DNA of 64,000 nucleotides from assembly GCA_965218765.1 (NCBI GenBank), contig CBDCLU010000001.1, positions 186,001-250,000 on the forward strand. The letters run 5' to 3'. The first letter of the stretch is position 1. The number at the start of each line of letters is the position of its first letter. This DNA comes from JBBPYC01 sp965218765. GTDB lineage: Bacteria > Pseudomonadota > Gammaproteobacteria > Burkholderiales > Burkholderiaceae_C. A program made the position numbers and the translations under genes. Shown here piece by piece: positions 8,815 through 17,187 of this stretch. The notes beneath the pieces were generated by a model, which saw only the letters and a program-made list of their open reading frames with translations, did no database searches and had not been told where the DNA came from.

Positions 8815-9584
8815 TGCTCGACGAACGCGCGCTCGATCACGTAGTCGCCCGGCTCGGTCGTGCTGCCTTCATGAAAACCGCGGCCTTCGAGCATGGTCTT
8901 CAGGTCGCGCAGCATGGCCGGGCTGCCGCAGATCATCACGCGGTCTTCCGCGCGGTTCAGCTGCGGCTGACCCAGGTCGCTGAACATCTTGCCGGACTCG
9001 ATCAGGTCGGTCATGCGGCCCATGTTGCGGTACGACTCGCGCGTGACGGTCGGGTAGTACATGAGCTGGTTCTTCACCATGTCGCCGAGGAATTCATGCT
9101 CGGCCAGCTCCTCGCCGATCAGGTCGTGATAGGCCAGCTCATCGACCATCCGCACGCCGTGCACGACGATGACTTTCTCGAACTTCTCGTACGTGGCCGG
9201 GTCGCGGATGATGCTCATGAACGGCGCCAACCCGGTGCCGGTGCCCATCAGATAGAGCCGTTTGCCGGGCAGCAGATAGTCGATCACCAGGGTGCCGGTG
9301 GGTTTGCGGCCGACCAGCACGGTGTCGCCCACCTGGATGTGCTGCAGCTTCGACGTCAATGGGCCGTCGGCCACCTTGATGCTCAGAAATTCGAGGTGCT
9401 CCTCGTAGTTCGGGCTCACGATGCTGTAGGCGCGCAGCACGGGCTTATCGTTCACGCGCAGGCCGATCATCGTGAAGTGGCCGTTCAGAAACCGCAGCGA
9501 CTGGCTGCGCGTGGTGGTGAATGTGAAGAGACGGTCGGTCCAGTGGTGCACGCTCAGCACGCGCTCTTCGTTCAGGTTGCTCAT
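8811..9584 (-). CDS. fpr: Ferredoxin-NADP(+) reductase
   Basis: This 257-residue Fpr-type flavoprotein transfers electrons between NADPH and ferredoxin. The FAD-binding RAYSIVSPNYEEHLEF lies near residue 55, the pyridine nucleotide block GTGTGLAPFMSIIRDP in the middle, and MICGSPAML and the C-terminal YVIERAFVEQ at the end. It is the first gene of the minus-strand operon, facing hnr across a 142-base promoter region. E. barkeri Hnr uses reduced ferredoxin, so a dedicated reductase beside hnr makes sense as its electron supply. A housekeeping oxidative-stress role is the alternative. No ferredoxin gene is present in the window. Confidence 0.92.
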   Translation of the reverse strand: MSNLNEERVLSVHHWTDRLFTFTTTRSQSLRFLNGHFTMIGLRVNDKPVLRAYSIVSPNYEEHLEFLSIKVADGPLTSKLQHIQVGDTVLVGRKPTGTLVIDYLLPGKRLYLMGTGTGLAPFMSIIRDPATYEKFEKVIVVHGVRMVDELAYHDLIGEELAEHEFLGDMVKNQLMYYPTVTRESYRNMGRMTDLIESGKMFSDLGQPQLNRAEDRVMICGSPAMLRDLKTMLEGRGFHEGSTTEPGDYVIERAFVEQ

Positions 9585-9726
9585 GGAGGGTCGATCGAAT
9601 GCGGGGAAGAAATGAAGTCGTGGCCGCCCCGGGTTGCGGCAGTGGTTTCCAGCGGTTATATTTTAGCCAACCGGAATGTAGTGAACGCAACATTTTCCAG
9701 ACCGCCTGAAGCCACTTCCAGCATCG
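9585..9726. promoter_or_regulatory. Divergent promoter region fpr/hnr with palindromic operator
   Basis: The 142 bases between the fpr and hnr starts are AT-richer than their surroundings. They contain AATGT at 9675-9679 and ACATT at 9690-9694, a perfect inverted repeat with a 10-base spacer inside a longer imperfect dyad (about 9673-9696). On the minus strand a TAAAAT at about 9665-9660 and an upstream TTGCGT could serve as a promoter, with the dyad overlapping the -35 side. The symmetry and position suit an operator for the local TetR regulator. Binding is inferred. Confidence 0.5.
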
Positions 9727-11352
9727 ATGACCGAACACACCAAAACCGATGGCCTGCCCGGCATGGACGCACCGACGCTGCCAGCCTCGGAGGCTGCCCG
9801 TCCGGCACGTGGTGAGCGGGCGGATCAGGTCGGCAAGATCGAATGCAACGCGTGCCCGGTGCTGTGCCGCATCTCGCCGGGCAAGAGCGGCGCCTGCGAC
9901 CGCTATGCGAATCACGACGGCGTGCTGGTGCGGCTGGATCCAGTCGTCTTGCTGCGGCGCATGCAGGATGGCGCCGCACCGAACGCCGATGCCCTGGTGC
10001 CGTTCCTGCCGGTGGCTGCAGATGGCAGCGACGTGGTGGACGGCAATGCGCGCGACTGGACCGGCGATCTGCTGTTGGCCGACCAGGTGTTCGTGACCGG
10101 CATCGGCTCCTCCACCACCTACCCGGACTACAAGCCCGCGCCGTTCATCGTCGCATCTGACGCCGACGGCGTCGACATGGTCACGGTGGTCACGGAAGGC
10201 ATATTCAGCTACTGCAGCTTCAAGATCAAGATCGATACGGACCGGCACCTGGGGCATGAGCAGGCCAACGTGCGCTGCGGCGGCGAAGTGGTCGGCCACG
10301 TCACGACGATCGAGTACGGCTCGCAGATGCTGTCGCTCGGCGGCGTGCAGCACCTGACCGGCGGCAGCAAGAAGGAAGGCCGCATCACGGTACAGATGAT
10401 GGCGGCGTTGGGCAACAAGCAGCCGGTCGAACTGGCGATCGACGGCGGCGCGCAGCTCATCGTGCAGGCCGGCCGCGCGCCGATCGTGAACGGGGTGGAA
10501 GAACAACGCATGCGGGTGGGTTGCGGGTCGGCCACGATCGGCATCTTCGCCAAACAGTTCCACGGCCTGGCCGACGAAGTGATCGTGGTGGACGACCACA
10601 TCACCGGCGTGCTGAGCGAACACCAGGCCGGCAAATGTCTGGGCATGGCCGCGTCCGGCGTCGAGCTGCGCGGGCGCAAATCCACGCCGGGGCGCTACTT
10701 CCAGGTGGCCAATCCCGGCACCGGCTGGGGCGGCACCGACCTGACCGATCCGCTGTCGATCGTCGAAGGCTGGGAGCCAGGTGTGGCGCGGCCGGGGTTG
10801 CGCGTGCTGATGACGTCCACCACAGGCGAGCATGCCGCCTGGTACGTGCTGGACGACGCGCTGCAGCCGATCGAGCACGAGTTGCCCGATGCGGTGCGCC
10901 GGGTGGTGCAGCGCATCGGCGAAAACTGCGAGCCGTCGCTGTGCAGCGTGCTGTTTCTTGGTGGCGCGGGCGGCTCCCTGCGCGCGGGCGTCACGGACAA
11001 CCCGGTGCAGCTCACGCGCGCGATCAAGCGTGCGCTGGTGAACGTGACCTGCGGCGGCGCGCCCGCTTACCTGTGGCCCGGCGGCGGCATCACGTTGATG
11101 GTCGATGTAGCGCGCATGCCCGACCACAGCTTCGGCACGGTGCCGACGCCCGCGATCGTCGCGCCGATCGAGTTCAGCATGCGGCAGGACGACTACCGCG
11201 CGTTGGGCGGTCACATGGCGCAGTTGCGATCGATCCGCGACGTGCTCGCACATGGGATTGGTCCGGGTGATGGCGCGCCGACTGCGCGGGTCTGGGCGCC
11301 GAATGCGGTGGGCAACCCGTGGCCGCTCGGCGCGCTGCCGCTGCTCGGCTGA
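9727..11352 (+). CDS. hnr: 6-hydroxynicotinate reductase
   Basis: This 541-residue protein is of the Hnr type, the iron-sulfur flavoenzyme that reduces 6-hydroxynicotinate to 1,4,5,6-tetrahydro-6-oxonicotinate in Eubacterium barkeri. That enzyme uses ferredoxin and carries a covalent flavin. The N-terminus has Cys 40, 43, 47 and 57 (IECNACPVLC and SGACDRY), a plausible 4Fe-4S site, and about seven more Cys follow in the body. Conserved-looking Gly-rich blocks include CGGAPAYLWPGGG and NPGTGWGGTDL. It has no signal peptide. It heads the plus-strand operon. The call rests on recalled family resemblance plus the enamidase, Fpr and NicAB neighbours, all of which agree. Confidence 0.85.
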   Translation: MTEHTKTDGLPGMDAPTLPASEAARPARGERADQVGKIECNACPVLCRISPGKSGACDRYANHDGVLVRLDPVVLLRRMQDGAAPNADALVPFLPVAADGSDVVDGNARDWTGDLLLADQVFVTGIGSSTTYPDYKPAPFIVASDADGVDMVTVVTEGIFSYCSFKIKIDTDRHLGHEQANVRCGGEVVGHVTTIEYGSQMLSLGGVQHLTGGSKKEGRITVQMMAALGNKQPVELAIDGGAQLIVQAGRAPIVNGVEEQRMRVGCGSATIGIFAKQFHGLADEVIVVDDHITGVLSEHQAGKCLGMAASGVELRGRKSTPGRYFQVANPGTGWGGTDLTDPLSIVEGWEPGVARPGLRVLMTSTTGEHAAWYVLDDALQPIEHELPDAVRRVVQRIGENCEPSLCSVLFLGGAGGSLRAGVTDNPVQLTRAIKRALVNVTCGGAPAYLWPGGGITLMVDVARMPDHSFGTVPTPAIVAPIEFSMRQDDYRALGGHMAQLRSIRDVLAHGIGPGDGAPTARVWAPNAVGNPWPLGALPLLG

Positions 11353-11443
11353 AACTGCGCACATGAGCGTCGTCCAGCCCCCACGACACCGCACCCGTCG
11401 CTTCGGCGCGAATCCACGCACGAGCCTGCCCCGTACCCGACTG

Positions 11444-12379
11444 ATGTCCGCCCAAAGAATTCTTCTTCCCAACGGCCGCCTGCGCCTGCTGCACGGCCCG
11501 ATTGATCTGACCATCGGCGCCGATGGCGATCCCGCTGCACTGCGGGCCGCGCACGAGCACGCGTGGGACCGCTTTCAGACCGTGCTGGCTGAACTCGTGC
11601 AGGAACTGCCAACCCTGCGCCGCGCGATTGGCTGCAATGCGGCCAACGAACTGCACGGCCCGGTTGCGTGCCGCATGTGGGATGCCTGCGCGCCGCTGCT
11701 CGCAGCCAGTGGCGGCTTCATCACGCCGATGGCGGCCGTGGCTGGCGCAGTCGCGCATGAGATCGCCTTGAGCTATCAGCGCGCGGGCATCGCACGCGCC
11801 TGGGTCAACAACGGCGGCGACATCGCGCTGCATCTGTCACCGGGCAGCGCGGTGAGAGTCGGCCTGATGTCCGATCTGGGACGACTCGACGCAGCCGATG
11901 AAGCCCGCGCGGCGCCGCTGCCGATCGACGGCCGGTTCGAACTGCCGGCGGCGGCACCGGTGCGCGGCGTGGCCACCAGCGGCTGGCGCGGACGCAGCTT
12001 CTCGTTCGGCATCGCCGACAGCGTAACCGTGCTGGCTTTGAGTGCGGCGGCAGCCGATGCAGCCGCCACCATCATCGCGAACTGCGTGAACGTCGAAGAC
12101 GCGCGCATCGTGCGCCGGCCGGCCAATGAACTGAAGGACGACAGCGACCTGGGCGCACGCGCGGTCACGATCGACGTGCCGCCATTGGCGCCGGGCCAGG
12201 TGCGCAACGCGCTGAAGGCCGGCCTTGCAAAGGCGGCCGAGTTGCAGGCCGCCCGCCTGATCGATTCCGCCGTGCTGGTCTGCCAGCAGCGTTTTGCCGC
12301 AACGGCCGGCTTCGACCCCGGCTGCGTCGAAGGTCCGCTGATCCCGGTGTCCTGTGGTTCCTTGCCGGCCATGCACTGA
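11444..12379 (+). CDS. UPF0280 family protein, ApbE-like fold (possible flavin transferase)
   Basis: This 311-residue UPF0280 protein belongs to a family related to ApbE FMN transferases. ApbE-like marks are NNGGDIALHL near residue 125, ATSGWRGRSFSFGIADS and SVTVLA with the following ADAAATIIAN. The typical ApbE N-terminal lipobox is absent, so it should be cytosolic. The start at 11444 gives LLPNGRLRLLHGPIDL at the N-terminus, usual for the family. An alternative ATG at 11363 would add 27 residues. It directly follows hnr, whose product needs a covalently bound flavin, so a role in flavinylating Hnr is a reasonable inference. No member's function is known to me with certainty. Confidence 0.82.
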   Translation: MSAQRILLPNGRLRLLHGPIDLTIGADGDPAALRAAHEHAWDRFQTVLAELVQELPTLRRAIGCNAANELHGPVACRMWDACAPLLAASGGFITPMAAVAGAVAHEIALSYQRAGIARAWVNNGGDIALHLSPGSAVRVGLMSDLGRLDAADEARAAPLPIDGRFELPAAAPVRGVATSGWRGRSFSFGIADSVTVLALSAAAADAAATIIANCVNVEDARIVRRPANELKDDSDLGARAVTIDVPPLAPGQVRNALKAGLAKAAELQAARLIDSAVLVCQQRFAATAGFDPGCVEGPLIPVSCGSLPAMH

Positions 12380-12446
12380 AGCACGGCCTGCAACCCGGCT
12401 GCCCGCTACGCTCATCAACGCCCCGCCGCCTGACCTGCGCTGACCC

Positions 12447-13091
12447 ATGATCGAACTCCGCCGCATCCTGACCCAGGTCGAAACCATCCATCACGAGTTC
12501 GGCCCGCCGCCGCCCGAGCCGCAGTTGCGCGGTGCGATCGCGGCTGTGCTGAAAAACCCGTTCGCAGGCCGCTACGAAGCCGATCTGCTGCCGTGGATGG
12601 CCGAGCTCGACCCCGTCGGCCTGGACATGGCGCGACGCCTGCACGCCGCGATGGATGTGCCGGTCGAACGCATCCAGAGCTATGGCAAGGGTGCGATCGT
12701 CGGCAGTGGCGGCGAACTCGAACATGGCGCGCTCTGGCATGTGCCGGGCGGTTATGCGATGCGCGAGCTGCTCGGCTGGAAGGGCGACGCCGCTGCTTAC
12801 AAGCAGGGCCAGGCGGTCGATGAAACCAAGGGCCAGCCGGGCAACGGCCTCGCGATCGTGCCGTCGACCAAGAAGGTCGGTGCGCCCGGCTGCACGCTGG
12901 ACGTGCCGCTCACGCACATCAACGCGAGCTACGTGCGCAGCCACTACGACGCGCTGGAGATGCGCGTGCCGGGTGCGCCGATGGCCGACGAAGTCGTGTT
13001 CGTCCTCGCGATGAGCACCGGCGCGCGCGTGCATGCGCGCATCGGCGGCCTGGCTGCAGAAAACATCGCACGCTGGGACGGCTTGCGCTGA
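12447..13091 (+). CDS. DUF1185 'amino acid synthesis' family protein, copy 1
   Basis: This 214-residue protein contains the PF06684-type blocks KNPFAGRYEADL, SYGKGAIVGSGGELEHGA, GLAIVPSTKKVG, DVPLTHINASYVRSHYD and a C-terminal IGGL segment. It resembles the next gene over its whole length. The family has a known fold but, to my knowledge, no established reaction. There is no signal peptide. It lies in the presumed plus-strand operon downstream of hnr. I recall such proteins near genes for breakdown of cyclic amides, which would fit handling of a ring-opened intermediate. No catalytic claim can be supported from sequence. Confidence 0.82.
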   Translation: MIELRRILTQVETIHHEFGPPPPEPQLRGAIAAVLKNPFAGRYEADLLPWMAELDPVGLDMARRLHAAMDVPVERIQSYGKGAIVGSGGELEHGALWHVPGGYAMRELLGWKGDAAAYKQGQAVDETKGQPGNGLAIVPSTKKVGAPGCTLDVPLTHINASYVRSHYDALEMRVPGAPMADEVVFVLAMSTGARVHARIGGLAAENIARWDGLR

Positions 13092-13122
13092 CCTTGCCTT
13101 GCATCGACAGAAGAACATTCAC

Positions 13123-13707
13123 ATGCCCGCCCACATCCGAAAACTGATCGTGCAACTCGACGAAACCCGCATCGAGATGGGCCGCGCGGTGGAGCCGCCG
13201 ACGCGCCGCGCGGTCGCAATTGCGGTGATTGCAAACCCTTATGCGGGCCGCTACGCCGAACAACTCGATGAACTGATCGCGATCGGCGAAGAGCTTGGCG
13301 GACTGCTTGGCGACAGGTGCGTGCAGGCGCTCGGCATCGCGTCCGGGGATGCGCAAAGCTATGGCAAGGCCGCCATCGTCGGCGAAGGCGGCGAGCTCGA
13401 GCATGCGGCTGCGATCCTGCACCCCAAGCTCGGCGCACCATTGCGCAGCGCGGTGCAGAAGGGCGCCGCGCTGGTGCCATCGGCCAAGAAGATGGGCGGC
13501 CTTGGCACGGCCATCGACGTGCCGCTCGGCCACAAGGACGCAGCTTATGTGCGCAGCCATTTCGATGCGATCGAAGCGCGCGTGTCGGATGCGCCGCGCG
13601 CCGGTGAGATCGTGGTGGCCGTGGCCGTCACGGACAGCGGCCGGCCCGCGCCGCGCATCGGCGGCTTGACACACGAGCAGGCCGAAGGCAAGGACGGGCT
13701 GCGCTGA
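13123..13707 (+). CDS. DUF1185 'amino acid synthesis' family protein, copy 2
   Basis: This 194-residue paralogue of the preceding gene has ANPYAGRYAEQLDEL, SYGKAAIVGEGGELEHAA, LVPSAKKMGGLG and DVPLGHKDAAYVRSHFD. The start at 13123 is chosen because the upstream in-frame extension overlaps the previous gene and is not conserved in character. The two copies share the YGKAAIVG, GGELEHA and SHFDAIEARV-like segments but differ in the loop between them, where copy 1 has about 15 extra residues. A heteromer of two diverged subunits is possible. The function is unknown. Confidence 0.82.
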   Translation: MPAHIRKLIVQLDETRIEMGRAVEPPTRRAVAIAVIANPYAGRYAEQLDELIAIGEELGGLLGDRCVQALGIASGDAQSYGKAAIVGEGGELEHAAAILHPKLGAPLRSAVQKGAALVPSAKKMGGLGTAIDVPLGHKDAAYVRSHFDAIEARVSDAPRAGEIVVAVAVTDSGRPAPRIGGLTHEQAEGKDGLR

Positions 13708-13844
13708 ACGCATGCAAGGAAAACCCGCTGTATTCCCACGCGTCGCAGCCGATACGGTGGCGTGGTTCTTGCACCATCGAGCAGTGCCATGCGCGACGCC
13801 TTCGCTGCCTCCGCCGGATGTTCATCCTAGATAAGGAAAACCTG

Positions 13845-15068
13845 ATGAAGACTGAATTCTCGACCCGCCGCTTTACGCTGCTCGCTGCCTTGTCGGCCGG
13901 TGCACTGACCTTCGGTTCCACCGCGCAGGCGCAGGGCAGCGGCGCCATCCGCATCGGCGAGATCAACAGCTACAAGGCCCAGCCCGCGTTCCTCGAGCCC
14001 TACAAGAAAGGCATGGAACTCGCCGTCGAGCAGATCAACGCGGCCGGCGGCGTGAACAACCAGAAGCTCGAGCTGATCACGCGCGACGACAACGCGAATC
14101 CTGGTGATGCGGTGCGTGCGGCCGAAGAACTCGTCTCACGCGAACAGGTGCATGTGCTGACCGGCTCGTTCCTGTCGCACATCGGCTTGGCGCTCACGGA
14201 CTTCGCCAAGCAGAAGAAGTTCTTCTTCCTTGCGGCCGAACCGCTCACCGACAAGATCGTCTGGGAAAACGGCAACCACTACACGTTCCGCCTGCGGCCA
14301 TCGACCTACATGCAGGTGGCGATGCTGGTTCCGGAAGCGGTCAAGCAGAAGAAAAAGCGTTGGGCGCTGGTGTATCCGAACTACGAATACGGCCAGTCGG
14401 CAGTCGCCACCTTCAAGAAGCTGCTCAAAGAAGCACAGCCCGATGTCGAGTTCGTTGCCGAGCAGGCACCCGCGTTGGGCAAGCTCGACGCGGGCAGCGT
14501 CATCCAGGCGCTGGCCGATGCCAAGCCGGATGCGATCTTCAATGTGCTGTTCGGTGCCGACCTGTCCAAGTTCGTGCGTGAAGGCAACACGCGCGGCCTG
14601 TTCAAGGACCGCACCGTGGTGAGCCTGCTGACCGGCGAGCCCGAATACCTCGATCCGCTGAAGGACGAAGCGCCGAACGGCTGGATAGTGACCGGCTATC
14701 CGTGGAACACGATCGACACGCCCACGCACAAGGCATTCCTCGATGCATACAGGAAGAAGTGGGACGACTACCCGCGGCTCGGCTCGGTGGTGGGCTACAG
14801 CGCGATCAAGTCGCTCGCTGCCGGCATCGAGAAAGCCGGCTCGACCAACACCGAAAAGCTGATCGCCGCGTTCAGCGGGCTCAAGGTGGAAACGCCATTC
14901 GGCCCGATCACGTATCGCACGCAGGACCATCAATCGACCATGGGCGCGTTCGTCGGCCTGACGAAGAACGAAGGCGGCAAGGGCGTGATGGTGGAATACC
15001 GTTATCTGGACGGTGCGGACTTCCAGCCGAAAGACGCTGAGGTCAAGCAGATGCGCACCGCGGAGTGA
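13845..15068 (+). CDS. ABC transporter substrate-binding protein, branched-chain amino acid (LivK) type
   Basis: This is a type I periplasmic binding protein of 407 residues. It has a signal peptide (TRRFTLLAALSAGAL to about TAQAQG), a mature start IRIGEINSYKAQPAF and NAAGGVNNQKLELITRDD near residue 70. The start at 13845 follows an AAGGAAA sequence. It is followed by the fused permease and two ATPases, making a complete importer inside the nicotinate locus. Binding of nicotinate or a related pyridine is inferred from context alone; Liv-type receptors have diverse ligands. Confidence 0.92.
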   Translation: MKTEFSTRRFTLLAALSAGALTFGSTAQAQGSGAIRIGEINSYKAQPAFLEPYKKGMELAVEQINAAGGVNNQKLELITRDDNANPGDAVRAAEELVSREQVHVLTGSFLSHIGLALTDFAKQKKFFFLAAEPLTDKIVWENGNHYTFRLRPSTYMQVAMLVPEAVKQKKKRWALVYPNYEYGQSAVATFKKLLKEAQPDVEFVAEQAPALGKLDAGSVIQALADAKPDAIFNVLFGADLSKFVREGNTRGLFKDRTVVSLLTGEPEYLDPLKDEAPNGWIVTGYPWNTIDTPTHKAFLDAYRKKWDDYPRLGSVVGYSAIKSLAAGIEKAGSTNTEKLIAAFSGLKVETPFGPITYRTQDHQSTMGAFVGLTKNEGGKGVMVEYRYLDGADFQPKDAEVKQMRTAE

Positions 15069-15109
15069 GTTCCATCAGCTGCAGCAGTGATCGATCTGCT
15101 TGTTGGTCG

Positions 15110-15165
15110 ATACTGTTTTAGTAGCTGCCTGCGCACGCAGTGCCTGCGCATTCGGCACATTTGAT
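15110..15165. repeat. Comamonadaceae-type intergenic palindromic repeat
   Basis: Between the binding-protein gene and the permease gene lies TTTTAGTAGCTGCCTGCGC and then GCAGTGCCTGCGCATTCGGC. This has the AT-rich plus GC-palindrome layout of short repeats I associate with Comamonadaceae intergenic regions. A degenerate relative sits at 49667-49730 and partial ones near 23880 and 59710. It may act as an mRNA stability element between livK- and livH-type genes. The family assignment is from memory. Confidence 0.4.
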
Positions 15166-15225
15166 TAGAAAAAGCACGACGGCACAGTCGGCTTTCACCG
15201 CCACTGGACAGCGAGCGTTCTCTGC

Positions 15226-17187
15226 ATGTCGAGCTTCATCGTCCAACTGTTCAACGGCCTCGCGTCGGCGTCGTCGCTGTTCCTGGTCGCCGTTGGCCTG
15301 TCACTGATCTTCGGCGTCACGCGCATCGTGAACTTCGCGCATGGGTCGTTCTTCATGCTCGGCATCTACGTCGCGTATTCGCTGGTCGATCGGCTCGGTG
15401 GTGCGATCGGGTATTGGCCTGCGCTGCTGCTCGCGCCGTTGGTGGTCGGCGCTCTGGGAGCGCTGGTCGAAGTGGTGCTGCTGCGTCGCATCTACCGCGC
15501 GCCGGAACTGTTCCAGTTGCTCGCGACATTCGCACTCGTGTTGGTAATCAAGGATGCAGCGCTCTGGTTCTGGGGGCCGGAAGAACTGCTGGGCCCACGC
15601 GCAGCCGGCCTGCGCGGCTCGGTCGAAATCCTCGGGCGGCTCTATCCGACCTACGACCTGTTCCTGATCGTGGTCGGGCCCGTTGTGCTGGGCCTCTTGT
15701 GGCTGCTGCTGACCCGCACGCGCTTCGGCATCCTGGTGCGCGCGGCGACCCAGGATCGCGCGATGGTCAGCGCCCTGGGCGTGAACCAGGCGTGGCTGTT
15801 CACCGCGGTGTTCGCGTTGGGTGCGCTGCTGGCAGGCCTCGGCGGCGCGCTGCAACTGCCGCGCGAGCCCGCGAATCTGGACATCGATCTGGTCACGATC
15901 GGCGCCGCGTTCGTGGTGGTCGTGGTCGGCGGCATGGGCTCGATCCCGGGCGCCTACGTGGCGGCACTGTTGATCGCCGAGCTGAAGGCGGTCTGCATCT
16001 GGCTGGGCTTGGTCGACATCGCGGGCATCACGATCTCGTTTTCCAAGCTGACCCTGGTGGTCGAATTCGTCGTGATGGCCGTCGTGCTGGTCGCGCGGCC
16101 CTGGGGCTTGCTTGGACGGCCATTGGCGCTGAGCCGGCATGGCGGTGCGGCGGAGTTGCCGTTGCGGCCCGCAGGCAATATGTACCGCTGGGCGCTGCTC
16201 GCGGTGCTTGCGCTGATGATCGCGCTGCCGTGGCTGGCTGCGCATTCACCGTACGTCACGGTGCTCGCAATCGACCTGCTGATGGCGGCACTGTTCGCGG
16301 CCAGCCTGCACTTCATCATGGGGCCGGGCGGGCTGCATTCGTTCGGGCATGCCGCGTACTTCGGCCTGGGTGCCTATGGCGCTGCACTGCTGGTCGGCTC
16401 GATGCATCTGCCGATGGAACTCGCGCTGATCCTCGGGCCGCTTTTGGGCACCGCCGGCGCATTGTTGTTCGGCTGGTTCTGCGTGCGGCTGTCCGGCGTC
16501 TATCTGACCATGCTCACGCTTGCGTTCGCGCAGATCACCTGGGCCATCTGCTATCAATGGGACAACCTGACCGGCGGCAGCAACGGCATCAACGGCGTCT
16601 GGCCGGCTGCATGGCTCAGCGGCGGTGACGGCTACTACTGGCTCGTGCTCGCGCTGGTCTGCACGGGGCTGCTGCTGCTGCGCCGCATGCTGTTTTCGCC
16701 GTTCGGTTATGCGATGCGTGCAGCACGCGATTCGGTGCTGCGCGCGGATGCGATCGGCATCGACGTGCGCCGCGTGCAGTGGGCCGCGTTCGTCGCAGCC
16801 GGCACGTTCGCGGGGGTCGCGGGTTCGCTGTTCGCGTTTTCCAAAGGCGGCATCTCGCCGGAAGCGTTATCGGTGGGCCGCTCGGTCGACGGCCTCGTGA
16901 TGGTGCTGCTCGGCGGCCTGCAGACGCTGGCCGGGCCGGTGGTCGGCGCGGTCACGTTCACCTGGCTGCACGATGCGGTCGCGCGCAACACCGACTACTG
17001 GCGCGCGCTGCTCGGCGGCATCATCCTGCTGCTGGTGCTGCTGTTTCCGCAAGGGATCGCGGGGTTTGTGCAGCAGGTCGCGGCGCGCCTGGGCGGGCGC
17101 CGTGCGGATGCGCAGCAGGGTCTTGCCTACGACGCTGAAGGCGCGGCCGTCACGCCGGCAGCAGCGTTGCCTAGGGACACGTCGTGA
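15226..17187 (+). CDS. Fused LivH-LivM branched-chain-type ABC permease
   Basis: The 653-residue protein joins two permeases usually encoded separately. The first half (to about residue 295) is LivH-like, with VNFAHGSFFMLGIYV and the EAA-type loop AATQDRAMVSALGVN. The second half (from about 320) is LivM-like, with GGLHSFGHAAYFGLGAYG and RAARDSVLRADAIGID. Many hydrophobic segments are visible in each half. Fusion guarantees 1:1 assembly of the heterodimer in the inner membrane. The stop overlaps the GTG of the next ATPase gene (GTGA). Confidence 0.93.
   Translation: MSSFIVQLFNGLASASSLFLVAVGLSLIFGVTRIVNFAHGSFFMLGIYVAYSLVDRLGGAIGYWPALLLAPLVVGALGALVEVVLLRRIYRAPELFQLLATFALVLVIKDAALWFWGPEELLGPRAAGLRGSVEILGRLYPTYDLFLIVVGPVVLGLLWLLLTRTRFGILVRAATQDRAMVSALGVNQAWLFTAVFALGALLAGLGGALQLPREPANLDIDLVTIGAAFVVVVVGGMGSIPGAYVAALLIAELKAVCIWLGLVDIAGITISFSKLTLVVEFVVMAVVLVARPWGLLGRPLALSRHGGAAELPLRPAGNMYRWALLAVLALMIALPWLAAHSPYVTVLAIDLLMAALFAASLHFIMGPGGLHSFGHAAYFGLGAYGAALLVGSMHLPMELALILGPLLGTAGALLFGWFCVRLSGVYLTMLTLAFAQITWAICYQWDNLTGGSNGINGVWPAAWLSGGDGYYWLVLALVCTGLLLLRRMLFSPFGYAMRAARDSVLRADAIGIDVRRVQWAAFVAAGTFAGVAGSLFAFSKGGISPEALSVGRSVDGLVMVLLGGLQTLAGPVVGAVTFTWLHDAVARNTDYWRALLGGIILLLVLLFPQGIAGFVQQVAARLGGRRADAQQGLAYDAEGAAVTPAAALPRDTS

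Noticed and set aside
8685..9815. Long plus-strand frame across tetR and fpr
   Set aside because: It is His/Arg/Val-rich without any family motif and antisense to two clearly recognised genes.
13736..13765. Inverted repeat CCACGC/GCGTGG before the livK-type gene
   Set aside because: A six-base stem with an 18-base loop and no T run is too weak to call a terminator or riboswitch.
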